Origin: an uncultured Chlamydiae bacterium | GTDB taxonomy: Bacteria > Chlamydiota > Chlamydiia > Chlamydiales > SM23-39 | Length of the DNA stretch: 33,082 nucleotides | Assembly (NCBI GenBank): GCA_903909295.1 | Contig: CAIVVG010000179.1 | Span: 1-33,082, forward strand | Direction: 5' to 3' | In this document: positions 21,879-30,091 of the stretch, one piece after another | Numbering within the stretch: position 1 is the first letter of the stretch | Layout: each line of letters opens with the position of its first letter | Made by a program: the position numbers and the translations under genes | Notes under the pieces: model-generated | What the model was told of the DNA's origin: nothing | Databases searched by the model: none | The model's input: only the letters and a program-made list of their open reading frames with translations

Positions 21879-22298
21879 ATGGCACTGAGTCCGAAACGCA
21901 CGAAGCATAGAAAACAACAGAAAGGCAAAATGACCGGCCTCACAAAGGGCGGAGCGTTTGTCGAATTTGGCGAATTTGGAATGCAGTCACTCGACCGCTG
22001 CTGGATTACAGCTCAGCAGATCGAAGCCTGCCGCGTTACGATTTCGCGCACATTTAGCCGCAAAGGGCAAGTATGGATTCGCATCTTCCCCGATAAACCT
22101 GTTTCAAAAAAACCTGCCGAAACCCGTATGGGTACCGGTAAGGGAGCCCCCGACCATTACGTGGCGACCGTTCGCCCCGGCCGGATCCTCTTTGAAGTAG
22201 GCGGCGTAACCCGAGAAGAAGCGCAGGAAGCGCTTCGCCTCGCTGCAGCGAAATTGCCCATCCGAACCAAGTTTGTCGATAGATTGGAGAGAGTATGA
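21879..22298 (+). CDS. rplP: 50S ribosomal protein L16
   Basis: The 139-residue L16 binds near the A-site tRNA in the large subunit. SPKRTKHRKQQKGKMTG, RVTISRTFSRKGQVWIRIF and RMGTGKGAPDHYVATVRPG are conserved blocks. Its TGA overlaps the rpmC ATG. Confidence 0.98.
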   Translation: MALSPKRTKHRKQQKGKMTGLTKGGAFVEFGEFGMQSLDRCWITAQQIEACRVTISRTFSRKGQVWIRIFPDKPVSKKPAETRMGTGKGAPDHYVATVRPGRILFEVGGVTREEAQEALRLAAAKLPIRTKFVDRLERV

Positions 22299-22492
22299 AA
22301 AAAGAATGGCGCGATCAGTCTATAGATGAACTGAACGCAAATGTAAGAGATCTGGAGCGCGAAATTTTTCTCCTCCGCAATGAGCTCGCCGCCCAACGGA
22401 AGCTGGAAAAGCCCCACATGATCCGGGCCAAGCGGAAAGATAAAGCCCGCATTTTGACCATTTTGACGCAAAAACAAAAGGCAGCCGTATGA
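22295..22492 (+). CDS. rpmC: 50S ribosomal protein L29
   Basis: The 65-residue all-helical L29 sits near the tunnel exit beside L23. SIDELNANVRDLEREIF and the lysine/arginine-rich second helix (RAKRKDKARILTILTQK) fit the two-helix hairpin. It overlaps rplP and rpsQ by ATGA at each end. Confidence 0.93.
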   Translation: MKKEWRDQSIDELNANVRDLEREIFLLRNELAAQRKLEKPHMIRAKRKDKARILTILTQKQKAAV

Positions 22493-22740
22493 ACGTCGAG
22501 ACTAGAGGCAAGAGAAAAGAGAACATTGGCGTCGTCATCTCCAATAAAATGGATAAAACGGTTGTCGTAACAGTGTCGCGCAAAATGCGCCATGCGAAAT
22601 ATGGCAAAGTCGTTGAGCGGACCAAGAAATACTATGCTCATGATGACTCCGATGCGGTCACAGTGGGACAAAAAGTCCGAATCGTAGAAACTCGCCCCCT
22701 CTCCAAATTGAAAAGATGGCGCGTTGTGGAGGTCCTCTAA
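22489..22740 (+). CDS. rpsQ: 30S ribosomal protein S17
   Basis: The 83-residue OB-fold protein is an early-binding small-subunit component. RGKRKENIGVVISNKMDKTV and KKYYAHDDSDAVTVGQKV with RIVETRPLSKLKRW are the conserved S17 segments. Its length is usual. Confidence 0.97.
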   Translation: MNVETRGKRKENIGVVISNKMDKTVVVTVSRKMRHAKYGKVVERTKKYYAHDDSDAVTVGQKVRIVETRPLSKLKRWRVVEVL

Positions 22741-22741
22741 T

Positions 22742-23110
22742 ATGATCCAACAAGAAACCGAACTCCTCGTAGCAGATAACACCGGCGCCAAGCTGGTCAA
22801 ATGCTTCAAAGTATTAGGCGGAAGCCGCAGACGCTACGCTCACGTGGGCGACACGATTGTATGCTCCGTGAAAGAGGCAGACCCAAAAGGCGTTGTGAAA
22901 AAAGGCGAGGTCATCAAAGCGGTGATCGTTCGAACCAAGAGTTACATCCGCAGACCCGATGGCTCTTTGCTCCGCTTTGATAACAACAGCTGCGTCGTCA
23001 TTGATGATAAAAATAACCCCCGTGGAACCCGTATTTTTGGACCCATTGCTCGCGAAGTGCGCGAAGGTGGATTTGTCAAAATCAGTTCCCTGGCCCCCGA
23101 GGTGATTTAA
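22742..23110 (+). CDS. rplN: 50S ribosomal protein L14
   Basis: The 122-residue L14 forms an intersubunit bridge. MIQQETELLVADNTGAKLVK opens the chain, and FDNNSCVVIDDKNNPRGTRI with GPIAREVR matches the family. ATG 22742 is chosen; the ATG six codons upstream lies inside rpsQ. The stop overlaps rplX by one base. Confidence 0.98.
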   Translation: MIQQETELLVADNTGAKLVKCFKVLGGSRRRYAHVGDTIVCSVKEADPKGVVKKGEVIKAVIVRTKSYIRRPDGSLLRFDNNSCVVIDDKNNPRGTRIFGPIAREVREGGFVKISSLAPEVI

Positions 23111-23451
23111 TGAGCAAGTGGATTCGAAAAGGCGATCGTGTAACTGTCATCGCCGGCAATGATAAAGGTAAAGCAGGAGAAGTCCTCTCCCGCGCAGAAG
23201 ATCGCGTCGTCGTTCAAGGCGTGAATGTGCGTAAAAAACATTTGAAGCACACTCAGCAAACCCAACAGATGGGAAGCTCTGGCCGTATCATTGAACGAGA
23301 AGTGGCTATCCACATCTCCAACGTCGCCTTGTGCTCTGCCCAAGGAAAACCCCTCAAAGTACGAGTGAAGCAAGCAGCAGACCATCGCGAGCTCGTTTAT
23401 GGGGCTGCCGGCAAAGAGACCGTCTACAGAACCGTCAAAAAACCTGCGTAG
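23110..23451 (+). CDS. rplX: 50S ribosomal protein L24
   Basis: The 113-residue L24 starts large-subunit assembly. The KOW motif is seen in KGDRVTVIAGNDKGKAGEVL, followed by VVVQGVNVRKKHLK and an IEREVAIHISNVALC segment, all standard for L24. Confidence 0.97.
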   Translation: MSKWIRKGDRVTVIAGNDKGKAGEVLSRAEDRVVVQGVNVRKKHLKHTQQTQQMGSSGRIIEREVAIHISNVALCSAQGKPLKVRVKQAADHRELVYGAAGKETVYRTVKKPA

Positions 23452-23457
23452 GAACAT

Positions 23458-23991
23458 ATGTCTAGATTGTACAAAAAATTTAAAGAAGAGATTCTCCCCG
23501 AGCTTCGGAAGCGCCATCCAGCGAGAAATCCGATGTCCCTGCCGGTTCTCAAGAAAATTGTAATCAGCATGGGACTGGGAGATGCCCTCAAAGATAAAAA
23601 CGCTTTGCAGGAACATTCTGATGAGCTCGCGCTCCTCTCCAGCCAAAAACCGGTCGTAACCCGGGCTAAGAAGGCGATTTCAAACTTTAAATTGCGCGAA
23701 GACCAACCCGTTGGGATCATGGTCACCCTGCGCGGAAAAAGAATGTATGACTTTTTAGACCGTTTCTGCCATATTGTATCTCCAAGGATTCGCGACTTCC
23801 GCGGGTTTGGAAAAAAATGTGACGGCAGGGGCAATTACAACTTTGGTCTGAGTGACCAACAAGTATTCCCAGAAATTAACCTGGACAAGGTCAAACGAAC
23901 ACAAGGGATGAACCTCACTCTTGTGACGACGGCACAGACAGACGACGATTGCGTCGAATTGCTGACCCTGCTCGGATTTCCATTTAAGTAA
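23458..23991 (+). CDS. rplE: 50S ribosomal protein L5
   Basis: The 177-residue L5 binds 5S rRNA and touches P-site tRNA. LKKIVISMGLGDALKDK, SQKPVVTRAKKAISNFKLR, VTLRGKRMYDFLDRF and RIRDFRGFGKKCDGRGNYNF are family blocks. The next gene is S8; S14 is not between them, the chlamydial arrangement. Confidence 0.98.
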   Translation: MSRLYKKFKEEILPELRKRHPARNPMSLPVLKKIVISMGLGDALKDKNALQEHSDELALLSSQKPVVTRAKKAISNFKLREDQPVGIMVTLRGKRMYDFLDRFCHIVSPRIRDFRGFGKKCDGRGNYNFGLSDQQVFPEINLDKVKRTQGMNLTLVTTAQTDDDCVELLTLLGFPFK

Positions 23992-24002
23992 GAGAGAACT
24001 AC

Positions 24003-24395
24003 ATGTCATTCAATGATCCTATAGCGGAGTTGCTAACCAAGATACGAAACGCGAAAGATGCGCGCCATCGTTTTGTTGACCTCAGCCACAGTAAAATTAA
24101 AGTCGAAATCCTTTCTATTTTGAAGAATCACGGCTTCATTGAAAACTTCTTGGTCGACGAAAAGAATCACAAAATGCGCGTATTCCTGCGCTACACCAAA
24201 GAGCGTGAGGCAGTGATTCGGGGATTGGACCGGATTTCTACTTGTGGGCTTAGACAGTATGTCGGCCACCAAGAGATTCCACGCGTATTCAATGGAATGG
24301 GCATCGCTATTCTCTCTACTTCGAAAGGGGTGTTGGATGGTGAGACAGCGCGAAATCTAAAAGCGGGCGGAGAACTTCTCTGCGCGGTTTGGTAA
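24003..24395 (+). CDS. rpsH: 30S ribosomal protein S8
   Basis: The 130-residue S8 binds the central domain of 16S rRNA. DPIAELLTKIRNAKDARH at the N-terminus and GIAILSTSKGVLDGETARNL at the C-terminus are diagnostic. S8 also controls translation of this operon in E. coli; no such site was identified here. Confidence 0.97.
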   Translation: MSFNDPIAELLTKIRNAKDARHRFVDLSHSKIKVEILSILKNHGFIENFLVDEKNHKMRVFLRYTKEREAVIRGLDRISTCGLRQYVGHQEIPRVFNGMGIAILSTSKGVLDGETARNLKAGGELLCAVW

Positions 24396-24410
24396 GGGAC
24401 GAGGTAACGT

Positions 24411-24959
24411 ATGTCAAGACTTGGAAGAACACCTGTCGAAATCCTGAAAGGGGTTGAAATCAAAGTGGGCAAAGATGGCCACGTCCATATCAAGGGTCCT
24501 AAAGGCACCTTGGAACTCCATCTTCCTGCAGGCCTCACTCTCAAGGTGGAAGGTACTGCGGCATTGCTCGAGTGCGACGAAGGGCTCGGCGCCACCAGCG
24601 CTCTGCACGGACTCTACCGCTCCCTCCTCAAAAATCACGTCTTGGGAGTGACTCAAGGCTACGAAGTCAAATTGACGATGATCGGCGTTGGATACCGCGC
24701 TGCCGTACAAGGTGATAAACTCGACTTGCAAGTCGGATTTTCCCATCCTACCGCTCTGGAAATCCCTAAGACCATCAAAGTGTTGGTCGAAAAGGGGACT
24801 GCCATGGTTGTGCAGGGGATCGACAAAAAGGAAGTGGGTCAGTTTGCCGCAGCGATTCGTGCGATGAAACCCCCAGAACCCTACAAGGGCAAAGGGATCC
24901 GCTACGAAAACGAGTACGTTCGTAAGAAAGAAGGTAAAGCAGCTAAAGGAAAAGCGTAA
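24411..24959 (+). CDS. rplF: 50S ribosomal protein L6
   Basis: The 182-residue L6 sits near the factor-binding site at the base of the L7/L12 stalk. MSRLGRTPVEILKGVEI and the C-terminal signature PPEPYKGKGIRYENEYVRKK are clear. The stop overlaps the rplR start (TAATG). Confidence 0.97.
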   Translation: MSRLGRTPVEILKGVEIKVGKDGHVHIKGPKGTLELHLPAGLTLKVEGTAALLECDEGLGATSALHGLYRSLLKNHVLGVTQGYEVKLTMIGVGYRAAVQGDKLDLQVGFSHPTALEIPKTIKVLVEKGTAMVVQGIDKKEVGQFAAAIRAMKPPEPYKGKGIRYENEYVRKKEGKAAKGKA

Positions 24960-25333
24960 TGGATCATTCACTAGCTAGAAGAACTAATGCCCGCAAAGCA
25001 AGAGCTTTCCGCGTGCGCAAGAAATTGACGGGGACTGCTGAAAGACCGCGCCTTTCCGTCTCTAAGACCAATCTTCATCTCTATGCACAACTCATTGACG
25101 ATGTCAACTCGGTCACTTTAGGTGGCGTTGGAACAATCGCAAAAGAAGCTCCTTACAACCGGAAGTCCAAGGCATCTGCCCTCGAAATCGGCAAGGAAAT
25201 CGCTTCGATTGCTAAGAAACACAACATTCAGTTTGCTATCTTTGATCGAGGTCGCAACAAATTCCATGGCGTGATAGCCGAACTTGCAAAAGGGGCTGAA
25301 GAAGCCGGACTGCACTTCAAAAGGGAAGGATAA
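24959..25333 (+). CDS. rplR: 50S ribosomal protein L18
   Basis: The 124-residue L18 attaches 5S rRNA to the large subunit. RKARAFRVRKKLTGTAERPR and RLSVSKTNLHLYAQLIDD, with the C-terminal FDRGRNKFHGVIAELAKGA, identify it. It overlaps both neighbours by one base. Confidence 0.97.
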   Translation: MDHSLARRTNARKARAFRVRKKLTGTAERPRLSVSKTNLHLYAQLIDDVNSVTLGGVGTIAKEAPYNRKSKASALEIGKEIASIAKKHNIQFAIFDRGRNKFHGVIAELAKGAEEAGLHFKREG

Positions 25334-25845
25334 TGACAAAGCACGCTCCTAAAAAACGGCAAGAAGACTTCGGAACCGAGTTCGAAGAAAAAGTGCTCTA
25401 CATCAACCGCTGCTCAAAAGTGGTCAAAGGGGGAAGAAAATTTAGCTTCTCCGCTCTGATTCTCGTCGGCGATGGACAAGGTCACGTAGGATATGGATTT
25501 GCGAAGGCCAAAGAGGTTTCCGATGCCATTCGCAAAGGATCTGAAGCGGCTCGTAAGAATATTTTTACGATTGAAATGGAAGGATCTACTATCCCTCACG
25601 AAGTATATGTAGAGTGGGATGGCGCACGCATTCTTTTGAAACCCGCCCCCGCTGGAACTGGCATTGTCGCCGGATCCAAAACGCGCTCTGTACTCGCCCT
25701 AGGCGGCGTCAGAGACGTAATTGCAAAGAACCTCGGTTCTAGCAACCCCCTCAACCAGGTTAAAGCGACCTTCAAAGCCCTCATGCAATTGAAAAACCGA
25801 GAGCAGTGCTTTGCAGAGCGAAAAGGAGTTCATTCTCATGGATAA
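25333..25845 (+). CDS. rpsE: 30S ribosomal protein S5
   Basis: The 170-residue S5 is a decoding-fidelity protein at the mRNA entry site. FEEKVLYINRCSKVVKGGRK with FSFSALILVGDGQGHVGYG is the double-stranded-RNA-binding-like domain, and RSVLALGGVRDVIAKNLGS the C-terminal domain. Its last 8 bases overlap rplO. L30, often next, is absent, as in Chlamydia. Confidence 0.98.
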   Translation: MTKHAPKKRQEDFGTEFEEKVLYINRCSKVVKGGRKFSFSALILVGDGQGHVGYGFAKAKEVSDAIRKGSEAARKNIFTIEMEGSTIPHEVYVEWDGARILLKPAPAGTGIVAGSKTRSVLALGGVRDVIAKNLGSSNPLNQVKATFKALMQLKNREQCFAERKGVHSHG

Positions 25846-26293
25846 TCTATTATCGCAGTTGCGAAATACCTCTCGCCCACATAAAAAAGTGCAGCGCGTC
25901 GGCCGCGGAGTCGGTTCAGGACGCGGGAAGACCTCTTGCCGCGGTGGAAAAGGGGACAGCGCCCGTCAAGGTTACAAAAAACGTTTCGGCTACGAAGGGG
26001 GACAAGTTCCTCTCTATCGCAAGCTGCCGATCCGCGGTTTTACCCGTGGCCGTTTTGTGAAACCTTCCCAGGCTATTTCCCTCTCCCTCTTGGAAACCTA
26101 TTTCGAAGAAGGGGAGACCGTCAACATGGTCACCTTGCGAGAGAAGGGATTGATTCCACGCAACCTCTCTGGCGGAATCAAAATCCTCAAAAAAGGGACA
26201 CTGACAAAGAAGCTCATCATCGAAGCGAAAGCCTTTTCGGCCGCAGCGAAAGAGCAATTGGACTCACAGGGAATTTCTTACAAAGAAGTTTAA
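25838..26293 (+). CDS. rplO: 50S ribosomal protein L15
   Basis: The 151-residue L15 is a late-assembly protein with a long glycine/arginine-rich N-terminal arm (RVGRGVGSGRGKTSCRGGKG) followed by a globular C-terminal half (GGIKILKKGTLTKKLIIEAK). ATG 25838 with AAAAGGAG upstream is preferred to the in-frame opening nine codons earlier. The secY ATG follows one base after the stop. Confidence 0.97.
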   Translation: MDNLLSQLRNTSRPHKKVQRVGRGVGSGRGKTSCRGGKGDSARQGYKKRFGYEGGQVPLYRKLPIRGFTRGRFVKPSQAISLSLLETYFEEGETVNMVTLREKGLIPRNLSGGIKILKKGTLTKKLIIEAKAFSAAAKEQLDSQGISYKEV

Positions 26294-26294
26294 A

Positions 26295-27665
26295 ATGATC
26301 GAAGCGATTCGGCGTATTTTCAGTATTCCAGAGCTCAGAGCAAAGATCTTTTTTACATTGATCTTGCTCGCGGTTTGCCGCGTAGGTGCCTACGTTCCAG
26401 TACCGGGAATCAACGCCGACGCTGTGATTGAACTCTTTAAATTCGCCACCGGCGGCGGACAGAATCTGTTCCAGCTGATGGACATTTTTTCAGGGGGCGC
26501 CTTTGCAAAAATGACGCTCCTCGCCCTCGGCGTCATGCCCTACATCCAAGCCTCTATCGTCCTCCAGCTCCTCATGGCTGTAGTTCCCTCCCTGCAGCGA
26601 GAAATCAAGGAGAGCCCCGACCAAGGACGTCGCAAGTTCTCTCGTTGGACTCGCCTCACTACCCTTGTTTTAGCCCTGGTGCAAGCTGGTTTTTTTGCCC
26701 GCTTTGCCGTCCGGATGAACCTCAGCACCCCCGGAATTATTTTCCCCGAGTTGTTTGATGTTCAGCTGTTTGGAGCTCCTTGGCTCTTCTACCTAGCTGT
26801 GATGGTTTCTATGACTGCAGGTACCTTATTCCTGATGTGGGTAGGGGAGCAGATCACTGAAAAAGGGGTTGGCAACGGAATGAGCCTCATTATCGCAGTG
26901 GGAATTCTCGCCTCTTTGCCTAGCACAGTGGGCGCGATCATCAAGCAACTCAACCTCGAATCCCAAGATCCAGGGCAACTTACATTTCCTGCCCTCATCG
27001 TCCTTTGCGCCCTCTTTGTCCTCATCACGGTAGGGACGATCCTCGTGATCCAAGGACAGCGCAAAATCCCCCTTCAATATGCAAGGCGCGTCGTAGGCCG
27101 CCAGGAAGTCCAAGGAGGAACCTCGCACATTCCCCTCAAAGTGAACCATGCCGGCGTAATTCCCGTCATCTTCGCCTCCTCGCTCCTCATGCTCCCTTCC
27201 ACCATTGGCCAATTTTTGGGCAAGGGCACCTGGCTCGGCCAGCTCTCCCTTTACCTCTCTCCCGGCGCCTTGGTATACACTATTTTTTATGTCCTCCTGA
27301 TCCTCTTTTTCACCTACTTTTGGACAGCGACACAGTTTAAACCTGAGCAAATTGCCTCAGATATGAAGAAGAATGGAGCCTTTATCCCCGGTATCCGCCA
27401 GGGAAGGCCCACCCAAGATTTCCTCGAATCGACCATGAGTCGGATCACATTAGCTGGAGCCATTTTCTTGGCCCTGATTGCGATCCTCCCCTCCCTGGTC
27501 GGAACTCTGATGGGAGTCGATGCAAATATCAGCCAATTTTTTGGAGGAACATCCCTTCTTATCTTGGTAGGAGTTATTTTAGATACAACGAAACAGATTG
27601 AGTCTCATCTACTTATGAAGCGCTATGAAGGATTTATGACGAAAGGGCGTTTACGTGGTAGGTAG
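26295..27665 (+). CDS. secY: Preprotein translocase subunit SecY
   Basis: SecY is the channel of the Sec translocon in the inner membrane. The 456-residue protein shows the ten-helix pattern. The first helix leads to GAYVPVPGINADA, and the plug region follows with FSGGAFAKMTLLALGVMPYI. Conserved GNGMSLIIAVGIL, the IPLKVNHAGVIPVIFASSLL segment and the QFKPEQIASDMKKNGAFIPGI loop are present. The C-terminal tail RYEGFMTKGRLRGR contacts SecA or ribosome. It is not followed by adk, map, infA or L36. Confidence 0.98.
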   Translation: MIEAIRRIFSIPELRAKIFFTLILLAVCRVGAYVPVPGINADAVIELFKFATGGGQNLFQLMDIFSGGAFAKMTLLALGVMPYIQASIVLQLLMAVVPSLQREIKESPDQGRRKFSRWTRLTTLVLALVQAGFFARFAVRMNLSTPGIIFPELFDVQLFGAPWLFYLAVMVSMTAGTLFLMWVGEQITEKGVGNGMSLIIAVGILASLPSTVGAIIKQLNLESQDPGQLTFPALIVLCALFVLITVGTILVIQGQRKIPLQYARRVVGRQEVQGGTSHIPLKVNHAGVIPVIFASSLLMLPSTIGQFLGKGTWLGQLSLYLSPGALVYTIFYVLLILFFTYFWTATQFKPEQIASDMKKNGAFIPGIRQGRPTQDFLESTMSRITLAGAIFLALIAILPSLVGTLMGVDANISQFFGGTSLLILVGVILDTTKQIESHLLMKRYEGFMTKGRLRGR

Positions 27666-27668
27666 GTC

Positions 27669-27698
27669 TTGTATTTTAACCAGTTTACATGTTATTTT
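27669..27698 (+). promoter_or_regulatory. Possible internal promoter before rpsM
   Basis: The 47-base gap after secY, one of the few gaps in the operon, contains TTGTAT (27669-27674) and, 17-18 bases later, TTATTTT (27692-27698). This may add transcription for the S13-S11-alpha-L17 part. Weak match. Confidence 0.3.
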
Positions 27699-27712
27699 AG
27701 ACGGAAGGAATT

Positions 27713-28081
27713 ATGCCTAGAGTGATTGGAGTCGACATTCCAGATAATAAGCGGCTGGAAATAAGTTTAACGTACCTCTTTGGGATTGGGCGCAGGCTCT
27801 CAAACCAGATTATCGTGAAGCTCGGGCTGAGCAAAGATATGCGCGCTCGTGAGCTGACCGAAGATCAGATCGCCCAGTTGAGTGCTCTTTTGCAGTCTGA
27901 ATATCTCGTAGAGGGAGATTTACGCCGTCAAGTGCAAAATAACATCAAGCGCTTGGTGGGGATTCATTGCTATCGTGGCTTGCGCCACCGCGTAGGATTG
28001 CCTGTACGAGGTCAGAGAACCCGTACAAATTCTCGTACCCGCAAAGGGAAACGAAAAACTGTTGCCAATAAGAAAATCTAA
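27713..28081 (+). CDS. rpsM: 30S ribosomal protein S13
   Basis: The 122-residue S13 bridges to the large subunit from the head. MPRVIGVDIPDNKRLEISL opens the chain and GLRHRVGLPVRGQRTRTNSR, the 16S- and tRNA-contacting tail, ends it. An ACGGAAGGAATT ribosome-binding site precedes the ATG. Confidence 0.98.
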   Translation: MPRVIGVDIPDNKRLEISLTYLFGIGRRLSNQIIVKLGLSKDMRARELTEDQIAQLSALLQSEYLVEGDLRRQVQNNIKRLVGIHCYRGLRHRVGLPVRGQRTRTNSRTRKGKRKTVANKKI

Positions 28082-28097
28082 GTAGAGGAGACGAGTT

Positions 28098-28511
28098 TTG
28101 GCTAAGCAAGAAACAAAGGCCCCTGTTAAGAAAGTGGCGAAAGTGAAGAAGAAAGTACAGCGTTCTGTACCTGCAGGAATCGCCCACGTGTTGGCGACAT
28201 TCAATAACACCATTGTTACGATCACCGACCTAGCAGGGAACGTCGTCTCTTGGTCTTCAGCGGGCAAAGCGAATTTTGCTGGCTCTCGTAAGTCCTCTGC
28301 TTTCGCTGCTACGGTAGCGGCACAGAACGCGGGGAAAGAGGCAGCCGCCGTAGGGATGCGCGAATGTGAAGTGAATCTGAATGGACCAGGAGCGGGACGT
28401 GAGTCTGCTGTTCGCGGCCTTCAGAGCGCAGGCCTCGGCATTAGCATCATCCGCGACAAGACCCCTGTTCCCCATAACGGGTGCAGACCGCGCAAGCGCA
28501 GACGTGTATAA
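28098..28511 (+). CDS. rpsK: 30S ribosomal protein S11
   Basis: The 137-residue S11 shapes the platform near the E site. It has the usual basic N-terminal tail (PVKKVAKVKKKVQRSVP), then HVLATFNNTIVTITDLAGN and the C-terminal DKTPVPHNGCRPRKRRRV. The start is TTG 28098, seven bases after a GAGGAG ribosome-binding site. S4 does not follow, as in Chlamydia. Confidence 0.97.
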   Translation: MAKQETKAPVKKVAKVKKKVQRSVPAGIAHVLATFNNTIVTITDLAGNVVSWSSAGKANFAGSRKSSAFAATVAAQNAGKEAAAVGMRECEVNLNGPGAGRESAVRGLQSAGLGISIIRDKTPVPHNGCRPRKRRRV

Positions 28512-28539
28512 GAGATCATAATCAGAGAGGAGTTCTAAC

Positions 28540-29640
28540 ATGGTCATCAAGTATGGCAAGTTTCAAATGCCAGAAAAAATCAAATTGGACGAAGCAAGTC
28601 AGACTGCGACATTTGCTAAGGTTATCATAGAGCCTTTTGAGCGCGGCTTTGGCCACACTCTGGGGAACGCTCTTCGCAGAATCATGTTAGCTTCTCTGGA
28701 AGCCCCCGCGATCTTATCTGTGAGGATCGAAGGCGTTTCTCATGAGTACATGGCGATCGAAGGGGTCATCCAAGATATGACTCACATCATCCTCAATTTC
28801 AAAGGGTCCCTGCTTCGCCGCCACACAGCTGGTGACGACAAGCACCCTCGCGATATTGAGTTAGTCACAACGATGCTCGAAGTGACCGATGAGATGTTGG
28901 AAAAAGGGGGAGGCTCCTATAAAGTGACTTTGAAAGATGTGATGGGCACTGCCGATTTCGAGATTGTCAACCCTCATCACCATATCTTCACCGCGACTAA
29001 GCCGATGCGCAAGCGCATTGATATCCGCGTGGGATCAGGCCGTGGTTACGTCCCTTCCGAAAGACATAGCAGCTTTGAGCTGATGGTCGACGAAATCGTT
29101 GTCGACACCGCCTTTTCACCTGTCCGCCTCGTCAACTACTACGTAGAAAATACCCGCGTCGGCCAAGATACAGACTACGACCGCCTGATTTTGGAAGTGA
29201 CCACCGATGGTAGAGTCACCCCGATTGAAGCGCTCAATTTTGCTGCGCAGATCGGCATTCTCCACTTCCAAGTGTTCGATGGCATTAAGACCCATTCGAT
29301 CCACTTTGATAAAGGGGAAATGCAGATGAACCGCGATCGCGATGAAGTGCTGCAAAAACTCTCCTTGCGCATCGATGAGATCGAATTGTCAGTCCGTTCT
29401 ACCAACTGCCTCTCCAATGCGAACATCGACACGATTGGCGAACTGGTAGTAATGCCTGAGTCAGATATGCTCCGGTTCCGCAATTTTGGAAAGAAATCGC
29501 TGACAGAGATCAAGCAAAAACTGGACGAGCTCGGCCTCAGCCTCGGCATGGATTTAGCCAAGTACGGCATCCACCGCGATAATATTAAACAAGTCATTGA
29601 ACAATACGCTCAAGAGAAAGCAGGAGCTACTGAAGCATGA
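28540..29640 (+). CDS. rpoA: RNA polymerase alpha subunit
   Basis: The 366-residue alpha subunit starts assembly of RNA polymerase. The N-terminal dimerisation domain has IIEPFERGFGHTLGNALRRI and VEGVIQDMTHIILNFKG-like segments (here IEGVIQDMTHIILNFKGS). The C-terminal DNA- and activator-binding domain has ELSVRSTNCLSNANIDTIGE and LRFRNFGKKSLTEIKQKLDE. It is longer than the E. coli protein (329), with insert and tail residues. The stop overlaps the rplQ ATG. Confidence 0.98.
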   Translation: MVIKYGKFQMPEKIKLDEASQTATFAKVIIEPFERGFGHTLGNALRRIMLASLEAPAILSVRIEGVSHEYMAIEGVIQDMTHIILNFKGSLLRRHTAGDDKHPRDIELVTTMLEVTDEMLEKGGGSYKVTLKDVMGTADFEIVNPHHHIFTATKPMRKRIDIRVGSGRGYVPSERHSSFELMVDEIVVDTAFSPVRLVNYYVENTRVGQDTDYDRLILEVTTDGRVTPIEALNFAAQIGILHFQVFDGIKTHSIHFDKGEMQMNRDRDEVLQKLSLRIDEIELSVRSTNCLSNANIDTIGELVVMPESDMLRFRNFGKKSLTEIKQKLDELGLSLGMDLAKYGIHRDNIKQVIEQYAQEKAGATEA

Positions 29641-30065
29641 GACACGGAAATCGGACATTTAAAATTGGCCGCACAGGCGCCCACCGCCGCAGTATGATCG
29701 CAAACATGTTGAAATCGCTCATCATGCACGGACGGATTGAAACGACAGTGACCAAAGCAAAAGCCCTCCGCCGCTTTGCTGATCAGATCATCACAGTTGC
29801 AAAAGGGGACAATGGACTTACAGCGCGCCGCACCGCGATCGCAGAACTGAAAGTCTCTTTCAATCCTTTGACACCCAAAGAAGCGCGCGCCGCCAAGAAA
29901 GGGGACACAAGCGCCTATGCGAGAGATCGTCTCGTGATCAATAAACTATTTGGAGAGCTACGAGAACGTTTCGCGACCCGCAATGGCGGTTACACGCGCA
30001 TCATTCGCGGAGCGGATCGCATTGGAGATAGCGCTCCCAAGTGCTATATTGAATATATCCAATAA
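29637..30065 (+). CDS. rplQ: 50S ribosomal protein L17
   Basis: The 142-residue L17 surrounds the tunnel exit. RTGAHRRSMIANMLKSLIMH and GRIETTVTKAKALRRFADQI are diagnostic, with the C-terminal NGGYTRIIRGADRIGDSAP. It ends the ribosomal protein series; gapA follows after 26 bases on the same strand without an obvious terminator. Confidence 0.98.
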   Translation: MRHGNRTFKIGRTGAHRRSMIANMLKSLIMHGRIETTVTKAKALRRFADQIITVAKGDNGLTARRTAIAELKVSFNPLTPKEARAAKKGDTSAYARDRLVINKLFGELRERFATRNGGYTRIIRGADRIGDSAPKCYIEYIQ

Positions 30066-30091
30066 CTCTCCACTTCTATAGACTGGGGCTG

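Noticed and set aside
21036..21917. 293-codon minus-strand frame opposite L22 and S3
   Set aside because: It lies opposite two highly conserved ribosomal genes, with no ribosome-binding site or family features.
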